A stretch of DNA of 64,000 bases from UBA4738 sp002413305. Its GTDB lineage: Bacteria > Actinomycetota > UBA4738. This document shows, one piece after another, positions 58,698 to 64,000 of the stretch; the first letter of the stretch is position 1; each line of letters starts with the position of its first letter. The stretch lies in NCBI GenBank assembly GCA_036847185.1, contig DAIUAM010000015.1, forward strand, positions 4,845 to 68,844, given 5' to 3'. A program made the translations under genes and the position numbers. The notes below the pieces were generated by a model. It did not search any database, was not told the DNA's origin, and saw only the letters and a program-made list of their open reading frames with translations.

Positions 58698-59194
58698 GTC
58701 GACTGCCGGTCCGCGTCGAACAGCGGCTTGAGCTTCGCGTAGGTGGCCCCCAGGAGCTCCGGCAGGACCCGGGTCCCCCCCACCACCGTCATGTAGTTCG
58801 TATCCCCGTTCCATCGCGGCACCACGTGCCAATGCAGATGGCCGGGGATGCCGGCCCCCGCAACTCGCCCCAGGTTCATCCCCACGTTGTACCCGTGGGG
58901 TTCGGCCATCTCCCGAAGGGCACCGACCGAACGCTGCAGCAGCGCCGACCCGTCGGCGAGCTCCGCCGGGGTGAGGTCTTCGAAGTCGCTGACGTGGCGG
59001 AACGGAGCCACCATGAGATGCCCGGGGTTGTATGGGTACGCGTTCAGGATGACGAACGCGAGCGCCGAACGGTGGAGGATGTAGCGACCCACGTCGTCAC
59101 CGGCCTTGGGCGCGGAACAGAACACGCACGCCTCGTCCTCGGCGTGCGTGTTCTGGATGTACTCCATCCGCCACGGAGACCACAGGTGCTCCAC
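58694..59194 (-). CDS. HIT-family nucleotide hydrolase/transferase
   Basis: The 166-aa protein has a CxxC pair at the front (CVFCSAP), PYNPGHLMVAPFRHV and the histidine triad in GAGIPGHLHWHVVPRW. Actinobacterial members next to thrS include an Ap4A phosphorylase-like enzyme. The exact nucleotide substrate is uncertain. GTG 59194 gives the usual start (VEHLWSPWRMEYI). It follows thrS by 10 bp in one transcript, and its stop overlaps the convergent EF-G-like gene by 4 bp. Confidence 0.9.
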   Translation of the reverse strand: MEHLWSPWRMEYIQNTHAEDEACVFCSAPKAGDDVGRYILHRSALAFVILNAYPYNPGHLMVAPFRHVSDFEDLTPAELADGSALLQRSVGALREMAEPHGYNVGMNLGRVAGAGIPGHLHWHVVPRWNGDTNYMTVVGGTRVLPELLGATYAKLKPLFDADRQST

Positions 59195-59204
59195 GAACTC
59201 GGGG

Positions 59205-61160
59205 TCAGGCGTCCGGCTCGGCGCGGACGCCGAGCAACGAATCCAGGTCGATGCCCTCCACGCGCCGCTCTGCTGCTCCCTGTGCGGCCGCGGACGCGAA
59301 GGCTTCCGGTGACACGCCGCGGACCTCCCGCCCGGCGCGGTCACGAACGGCGATGGTTCCCGCTTCGACGTCCCGGTCCCCCATCACCACCGCGTATGGC
59401 ACCTTCATCAGCTGGGCGTCACGGATCTTCTTCTGCATCCGCTCCCGGCTGTTATCGACCGACGCCCGGAGCCCGGCTTCGCGAAGGCGCTCGGCGAACG
59501 CTTCACAGGGCTCCGCATGGCGGTCGGCCACCGGGATGACCCGGACCTGTTCGGGCGCGAGCCAGAGCGGAAAGTCGCCAGCGTAGTGTTCGATCAGCAC
59601 GCCGGTGAACCGCTCGATGGTCCCCAGGATCGCCCGGTGGATCATGACCGGACGGTGGCGTTCGTTGTCCTCGCCCATGTACTCCATGTCGAACCGCTCG
59701 GGCAGGGCGAAGTCGCACTGGACGGTGGTGAGCTGCCACAGCCGCCCGATCGCGTCCCGGGCGTGGAAGTCCACTTTCGGGCCGTAGAACGCCCCCTCGC
59801 CCTCGGCAACGGTGTACGCGAGTTCGCTCGCGTCCAGCGCCTGCCGGAGGTACTCCGTGGCCGCCGCCCACATCTCCTCGTTGCCGATGGCCACGCCGGG
59901 CTTCGTCGACAGGTTCACCACGAGGTCGCTGAACCCGAACGTCCGGTGGATCTCGAGGGTCAGGTCGAACACCTTCAGGACCTCGTCGACGAGCTGCTCG
60001 GGGGTGCAGATGATGTGGGAGTCGTCCTGGGTGCCCCCGCGGATCCGCATCAGCCCGTGCAGCGTCCCTGCCCGCTCGTGCCGATAGATGGTCCCCAGCT
60101 CGAACAGCCGCATCGGCAGGTCGCGGTAGGAGCGGGTCTGCGACTTGTAGATCAGCACGTGGAACGGGCAGTTCATGGGCTTGACGAAGTACTCCGCCTC
60201 GTCGGCCACCATCGCCGGGAACATGTTGTCCCGGTACTTCGCCAGGTGGCCCGATGTCTCCCACAGCACCGACTTCGCCACATGGGGAGTGAACACGGGA
60301 ACGTAGCCGCTCCGCATGTGGATCTCCCGGATGAAGTCCTCGACGGCCTTCCGGAAGATCCCGCCCCTCGGGTGCCAGACCAGGAGGCCCGCCCCGAGCT
60401 CCTCGGGGAAGGAGAACAGGTCGAGCTGACGGCCGAGCTTGCGGTGGTCGCGTCGTTCGGCCTCCTCCAGGCGGTGGAGGTACGCCTCCAGGTCCTCTCG
60501 GGTCGCCCAGGCCGTGCCGTAGATCCGCTGGAGCTGGGGCCGCTTCTCATCTCCCCGCCAGTACGCCCCGGCCAGGCTGAGCAGTTTGAAAGCCCCGAGG
60601 CGCTTCGTGCTGGGGATGTGCGGCCCGAGGCACAGATCCGCCCAGCCGTCGTTGCGGTACACGCTGAACACCTCGCCCAGCGCGCCTTCGTCGGCCTCGG
60701 CCGTCTCGATGATCTCCTTCTTGAAGGGCTGGTCACCGAACCGCTCCAGCGCCTCGCCGCGACCCAGCTCCTCGCGCACGAACGGCTGGTTCCGCTTCGC
60801 GATCTCCCGCATGCGCGCCTCGATCCGCTCCAGGTCTTCGGGGCTGAGCGAGGACGGCAGGTCGAAGTCGTAGTAGAACCCGTCCTCGATCGGCGGGCCG
60901 ATGGCGTACTTCGCTCCGGGATAGAGGTCACACACGGCTTGGGCCATGACGTGCGCCGTGGAGTGCCTGAGCACCCGGAGGCCGTCGGGTTCGCCGGCCA
61001 GGACAGGTTCGACACTCGCGTCGGAGGCGACCGGCCAGGACAGGTCGACCAGCCGCCCGTCCACCCGGGCGCAGATGGCGTCGCCGGGTAGGGCCCGGCC
61101 GACCGGCGTGCCCTCTTCGAGTTCGATCACCTCGCCGCGCGGGAGCGTGACCTTCGGCAT
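59205..61160 (-). CDS. thrS: Threonyl-tRNA synthetase
   Basis: The 651-aa enzyme has an N-terminal TGS domain (1-62), the editing domain with HSTAHVMAQAV, class II core with KPMNCPFHVLIYKSQTRSYRDLP (zinc cysteine), FRYERAGTLHGLMR-type motif 2 and WLAPEQVRVIPVADRH leading into the anticodon-binding domain. It charges tRNA-Thr. ATG 61160 has a TATCAT hexamer 8 nt upstream. Confidence 0.97.
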   Translation of the reverse strand: MPKVTLPRGEVIELEEGTPVGRALPGDAICARVDGRLVDLSWPVASDASVEPVLAGEPDGLRVLRHSTAHVMAQAVCDLYPGAKYAIGPPIEDGFYYDFDLPSSLSPEDLERIEARMREIAKRNQPFVREELGRGEALERFGDQPFKKEIIETAEADEGALGEVFSVYRNDGWADLCLGPHIPSTKRLGAFKLLSLAGAYWRGDEKRPQLQRIYGTAWATREDLEAYLHRLEEAERRDHRKLGRQLDLFSFPEELGAGLLVWHPRGGIFRKAVEDFIREIHMRSGYVPVFTPHVAKSVLWETSGHLAKYRDNMFPAMVADEAEYFVKPMNCPFHVLIYKSQTRSYRDLPMRLFELGTIYRHERAGTLHGLMRIRGGTQDDSHIICTPEQLVDEVLKVFDLTLEIHRTFGFSDLVVNLSTKPGVAIGNEEMWAAATEYLRQALDASELAYTVAEGEGAFYGPKVDFHARDAIGRLWQLTTVQCDFALPERFDMEYMGEDNERHRPVMIHRAILGTIERFTGVLIEHYAGDFPLWLAPEQVRVIPVADRHAEPCEAFAERLREAGLRASVDNSRERMQKKIRDAQLMKVPYAVVMGDRDVEAGTIAVRDRAGREVRGVSPEAFASAAAQGAAERRVEGIDLDSLLGVRAEPDA

Positions 61161-61168
61161 GGCTCAGG

Positions 61169-61174
61169 ATGATA
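61169..61174 (-). promoter_or_regulatory. -10 element TATCAT of thrS (leaderless)
   Basis: TANNNT hexamer 8 nt before the thrS ATG, with no Shine-Dalgarno site. Confidence 0.5.
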
Positions 61175-61192
61175 GTGAGGTTTGCGGCGCGC

Positions 61193-61936
61193 TCACCCGG
61201 GCGTCACGGCCCATGCCGCGAACCGCACGTGGAGCCGCTCGGCCTTCGCGCGCAGAGGCCGCAGTGTCGGATCGAGGTACGCCGGCCGGAGGAGCTCCTT
61301 CAGGCGGTCCCGCTCCTCGGAGGGGCGGGCACGGCTCCGTTCGAACGCTTCGCCCGTGCCGAACGCGCCCCGGTCCCACCGGTCGACCTCCTCGAGCACG
61401 CCCCGGACGTGGTCCTCGGTCGGATCGAACTCCGCGAACGAGGTCCCGAACCTTGCGTTCAAGCGCCGGATCGCTTCGCCGAAGTCCGCCCGGAGCTGCC
61501 CGAGCGTCGTCACCACGAACCCGCCGCGGTGGGCGATGAGCGGCTCGTAATATCGGAGGTAGCTGCGCAGGGCCTGACGGACGGTGAGGCGCGGGAGGCG
61601 CACCACGAACGAGAGCACGGCCTCCTCCGGCTCCCGGATCAGCACGAGCGCGGGGACACCGCGGCGGTGAGCCTCGATCGCCAGGGCCGGCACATGCCCG
61701 TGATGGGCCACGCTGACCCGCCGGGACTGCGCCTGGCGGAAGGCGACGACCGCGAACGTATTCCCGCTCCGGGGGAAACCGTCGATCACCACCTCGGTCT
61801 CCCCGGTGATGCGGCTGCCGGCGGGAAGGACGAACCGCTCCGCCGCCCAGGGGAACCTGCCTGCGACGACCCGCGCTTCCCAGCGAACGCGCGCCAGGAT
61901 CGTTGCGGGCCGCAGCGCCACGCCGCCCGCCCTCAA
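61193..61936 (-). CDS. Sulfotransferase-like protein
   Basis: The 247-aa protein has the PAPS-binding loop FPRSGNTFAVVAF near residue 54 and the 3'-phosphate-type motif LVLIREPEEAVLSFVVR near residue 97. It would transfer sulfate from PAPS to an unknown acceptor, possibly a surface glycan or lipid. The start is uncertain: TTG 61936 or an internal GTG. It is separated from the downstream thrS by 32 bp. Confidence 0.7.
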   Translation of the reverse strand: MRAGGVALRPATILARVRWEARVVAGRFPWAAERFVLPAGSRITGETEVVIDGFPRSGNTFAVVAFRQAQSRRVSVAHHGHVPALAIEAHRRGVPALVLIREPEEAVLSFVVRLPRLTVRQALRSYLRYYEPLIAHRGGFVVTTLGQLRADFGEAIRRLNARFGTSFAEFDPTEDHVRGVLEEVDRWDRGAFGTGEAFERSRARPSEERDRLKELLRPAYLDPTLRPLRAKAERLHVRFAAWAVTPG

Positions 61937-61973
61937 CCCATGAAGGACATCTGCGGGTGACCTGGGATGTCGG

Positions 61974-62045
61974 TGGGCGCGGCAGGTTTTGAACCTGCGA
62001 CCTCATGCGTGTGAAGCATGCGCTCTCCCACTGAGCTACGCGCCC
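61974..62045 (-). tRNA. tRNA-Val (anticodon CAC)
   Basis: Read on the minus strand the 72 nt fold into a full cloverleaf: acceptor GGGCGCG/CGCGCCC, D stem GCUC/GAGC, anticodon stem CAUGC/GCAUG with loop UUCACAC (CAC, reads GUG), T arm GCAGG-UUCAAAA-CCUGC and discriminator A. The CCA end is not encoded. Confidence 0.96.
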
Positions 62046-62074
62046 GCGTCTACCTGCGGAAATGCCCCGGAACG

Positions 62075-62104
62075 TTGACGCACACCGCTCGCACAGCGCA
62101 TAAT
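62075..62104 (+). promoter_or_regulatory. Sigma-70-type promoter of the integrase
   Basis: TTGACG (62075-62080), 18-bp spacer, CATAAT (62099-62104), 40 nt before the integrase start. This is the best -35/-10 pair in the window. Confidence 0.6.
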
Positions 62105-62144
62105 TACGGCAGCCACGAAACGCGCTGACAGAGAGGGGAACGCC

Positions 62145-63086
62145 TTGTCCCAGAGCACTCCGCAAGTAGCCACGGCCCCCAGTGTAGGCGACCTGGACCC
62201 GCTCATCAGGTCGTTCGTCCGCCACCTACGGGCGGGGAACCTGGCCGAGTCGACCATCTCCGCTTACACCTACGCGGCGACCGGGCTCCGCGATCACCTC
62301 ACCGGCCGCGGGATGCCGACCCGGGCCGACGCCATCGCCCGCGAGCACATCGAGTCCTACCTCGAAGACCTGCTCGCCACCCGCGCCCCTGCCACGGCCC
62401 ACAACCGCTACCGCGGGCTCCGGTCGTTCTTCGGCTGGATGCTCGACGAAGGCGAGATCGAGCGGAACCCCATGGAGCGGATGAAGCCCCCGATCCTGCC
62501 CGAGAAGCCGGTCGGGGTGATCCCGCTGGCCGACGTCAAGAAGATCCTCGACACCTGCGACCCGAAGACGTTCGCCGGGCGGCGGGACGAAGCCCTGCTC
62601 CGCGTCTTTCTCGACACGGGCGGCCGTCTCAGCGAGATCGCGAACCTTCGGATCGACGGGGAAGATGGCGACGTCGACCTCGACGCCGGGACCCTGCGGG
62701 TGCTCGGCAAGGGTCGGCGGGTCCGGCTCCTGCCAGTCGGTGCGAAGACCAGCAAGGCACTCGACCGATACCTGCGCCTCCGAGGCCATCAGCCGAACGC
62801 CTCGGAGGCGTGGCTGTGGCTCGGCTCGAAGGGACACATGACACCGAGCGGAATTCGGCAGATGGTGTGGCGGCGCTCCGAGGAGGCGGGGATCGGGCGG
62901 ATCCACCCGCATCAGCTTCGGCACACCTTCGCCCACGAATGGCTCGCGAGCGGCGGGTCCGAGAACGACCTGATGCGGGTCACCGGCTGGCGAACGCGGG
63001 CGATGATCCAACGTTACGCGAGCTCCACCGCCGAAGCCCGGGCTCTCGCGGCCCACAAGCGACTGTCGCCGGGTGACCGACTGTGA
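62145..63086 (+). CDS. Tyrosine recombinase / integrase
   Basis: The 313-aa protein has an N-terminal core-binding domain (about 18-108) and the catalytic domain with R161 (TGGRLSEI), K189, H256 and R259 in HPHQLRH, W282 and nucleophile Y291 (QRYASS). It resembles XerC/D-like phage integrases. It starts with TTG 62145 behind GAGGGG, just past the 5' end of tRNA-Val. It heads an operon with two small ORFs and a primase, so it belongs to an integrated element and is unlikely to be a chromosome-dimer resolvase. Confidence 0.9.
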   Translation: MSQSTPQVATAPSVGDLDPLIRSFVRHLRAGNLAESTISAYTYAATGLRDHLTGRGMPTRADAIAREHIESYLEDLLATRAPATAHNRYRGLRSFFGWMLDEGEIERNPMERMKPPILPEKPVGVIPLADVKKILDTCDPKTFAGRRDEALLRVFLDTGGRLSEIANLRIDGEDGDVDLDAGTLRVLGKGRRVRLLPVGAKTSKALDRYLRLRGHQPNASEAWLWLGSKGHMTPSGIRQMVWRRSEEAGIGRIHPHQLRHTFAHEWLASGGSENDLMRVTGWRTRAMIQRYASSTAEARALAAHKRLSPGDRL

Positions 63087-63517
63087 ATCCCCCGGACTAC
63101 ACGACACCGCCCGACGCCGCCTACACGGCAGCGCTCAGGGACGCAATCGGGCACCAGGGGCGAGTGCTCGTGAATGTCGTCTGCCACCGTCGTGACCCAA
63201 TCGCGGAGATCAGAGACAGCTTGCACGGCGCGATCTTCTCGGCGGATGTTCCGGTCGAAGAGGAGGTCGGCCTCGCAAGGTATCTGTCCGAGGTCAAGGC
63301 GGCGACCGGCTGGCGTGCTCCGACACCTCTCACCCATGTTGCCTTCCTGGTTGAGCATCCCGAAAAGCACTGGCACCGCGGGCCAATCGTGGCGTGGTGC
63401 CCCCATCGTAGGGAGCGGATTGTCTTTGACCACGCGGCCTTGCTCGAAGCGGTCGCGCTGGCGCGGCAGACCGGGAAACCGAGTCGGCTGCTTGCACGAC
63501 CGCCGCACTGCGTCTAG
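63083..63517 (+). CDS. Hypothetical protein of the integrated element
   Basis: The 144-aa protein is not recognised. The start GTG overlaps the integrase stop (GTGA), so they are coupled. It contains a stretch TPLTHVAFLVEHPEKHWHRGPIVAWCPHRRERIVF with histidines and one cysteine but no known motif. Confidence 0.55.
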   Translation: MNPPDYTTPPDAAYTAALRDAIGHQGRVLVNVVCHRRDPIAEIRDSLHGAIFSADVPVEEEVGLARYLSEVKAATGWRAPTPLTHVAFLVEHPEKHWHRGPIVAWCPHRRERIVFDHAALLEAVALARQTGKPSRLLARPPHCV

Positions 63518-63610
63518 TATCAAGGGGCCGCACAGTGGCGGAAACACACTCGAAAGGTCTGGGCGCGTCGCCCACCGCCGGAATGGGGCACCGGCAGGTA
63601 GGAGAGCGAC
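63518..63610 (+). other. Short intergenic region within the element
   Basis: These 93 bases contain a small GGGCG/CGCCC hairpin (about 63570-63582) and the AGGAG site of the next gene. Nothing else is evident. Confidence 0.4.
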
Positions 63611-63865
63611 GTGCCGGCATCCCCCGCCGAACGCAGTCTCGCTGCGTCCATCGCTGCCCACTCGAAGTGGGCCAAGTCCGATCCCGTCGAAGGAACCGCC
63701 GCTGCTCGTCAGGCGTTCCTTGTTGACCGGTTCGAGCGCCAGGCTGACCCTCTGGGCCAGCTCGATCCTGCTGAGCGTGCGAGGCGCGCTGAGCACCTTC
63801 GCAAAGCCCACTTCAAGAGGTTGGCCCTGGCCAGCGCGAGGTCCCGCCGGAAGGGCACGTCATGA
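63611..63865 (+). CDS. Small conserved actinobacterial element protein, unknown function
   Basis: The 84-aa protein (SPAERSLAASIAAHSKWAKSDPVEGTAAARQAF, then ERARRAEHLRKAHFKRLALASARSRR) is of a type I associate with actinobacterial phages and integrative elements. It is basic and helical. GTG 63611 follows AGGAG. Its stop overlaps the next gene (ATGA). Confidence 0.65.
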   Translation: MPASPAERSLAASIAAHSKWAKSDPVEGTAAARQAFLVDRFERQADPLGQLDPAERARRAEHLRKAHFKRLALASARSRRKGTS

Positions 63866-64000
63866 GCCCGTTCGATCGGGTGGTGGGCGCCCTCCAGGCC
63901 AGGGGTTCAAGACGCAACGGCCACGACTGGCAATGCCCAGCCCATGACGATGACAAGCCCAGCCTGAGCGTTACCGCGGCGAAGGATCGGGTGCTCCTTC
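63862..64000 (+). CDS. Mobile-element DNA primase / helicase (N-terminus; gene runs off the right edge)
   Basis: The 46 visible residues contain WQCPAHDDDKPSLSVT, the zinc-finger-like start typical of phage and plasmid primases (C25, H28). The rest, expected to hold a TOPRIM or helicase domain, lies outside the window. It supports an autonomous replicating or integrative element. Confidence 0.65.
   Translation, partial: MSPFDRVVGALQARGSRRNGHDWQCPAHDDDKPSLSVTAAKDRVLL

Noticed and set aside
56966..59539. 857-codon plus-strand frame over the EF-G-like and HIT genes
   Set aside because: Composition is Arg/Gly/Pro-rich and the correct frame encodes recognisable EF-G.
61974..62045. tRNA with anticodon UCA (suppressor or selenocysteine)
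   Set aside because: A first fold was shifted by one base; the correct 5-bp anticodon stem CAUGC/GCAUG gives CAC, valine.

Overview
The window is about 64 kb of very GC-rich DNA. Gene content points to an uncultured member of the Actinomycetota. The order thrS - HIT protein - CDP-alcohol transferase - mannosyltransferase - acyltransferase, together with pdxS/pdxT - yebC - ruvCAB - yajC - secDF - apt - relA, is the classic actinobacterial arrangement, and the acyltransferase and mannosyltransferase resemble the phosphatidylinositol-mannoside pathway. There is no secretin gene next to the type IV pilus genes, which fits a single-membrane cell. A run of ten Ns at 35232-35241 shows that this is a scaffolded draft, probably from a metagenome. 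Many genes start 6-10 nt after a TANNNT hexamer and lack a Shine-Dalgarno site, so leaderless transcription appears common.

Left arm (1-14.1 kb): the 5' part of a proline aminopeptidase gene is followed by a near-complete type IV pilus locus. On the minus strand, read from its upstream end, it runs roadblock-like protein, pilB, pilT, pilC, pilA, prepilin peptidase, pilM, pilN, pilO and a PilP-like gene. On the plus strand lies an operon of three pilin-like proteins (585, 217 and 477 aa) that probably form a minor-pilin or tip complex.

Core block (14.1-38.8 kb, all minus strand): mltG, ruvX, alaS, an M20 peptidase, two small membrane-associated proteins, rarA, an orphan PAS-GAF histidine kinase, aspS, hisS, a metallo-beta-lactamase-fold hydrolase, a GNAT acetyltransferase, dtd, relA/spoT, apt, secF, secD, an HD hydrolase, yajC, ruvB, ruvA, ruvC, yebC and pdxT. 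These serve translation and its quality control, the stringent response, protein export, recombination repair and vitamin B6 synthesis.

Accessory island (about 38.9-46.6 kb): this sits exactly between pdxT and pdxS, which are normally neighbours. Module 1 is a type II restriction endonuclease and an N6-adenine methylase, with a damaged zinc-ribbon ORF behind them. Module 2 is a divergent trio. One gene encodes an 879-aa protein with two RNA-polymerase alpha-CTD-like modules and a sigma region-4-like helix-turn-helix. Opposite it lie a winged-helix-like protein and a GHKL (MutL/MORC-type) ATPase. I do not recognise module 2 as a named system; it is the best candidate for something undescribed.

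Right arm (46.7-61.9 kb): pdxS; an ECF-like sigma factor with a membrane-anchored TolB-type propeller; trpS; a zinc-ribbon protein; a DUF3048 lipoprotein; htpX; lemA; the mannosyltransferase, acyltransferase and CDP-alcohol transferase; an EF-G paralogue; a HIT protein; thrS; and a sulfotransferase-like protein.

At the right edge (62.0-64 kb), a tRNA-Val gene is followed by a tyrosine integrase, two small ORFs and the start of a mobile-element-type primase. This is the left end of an integrated element.
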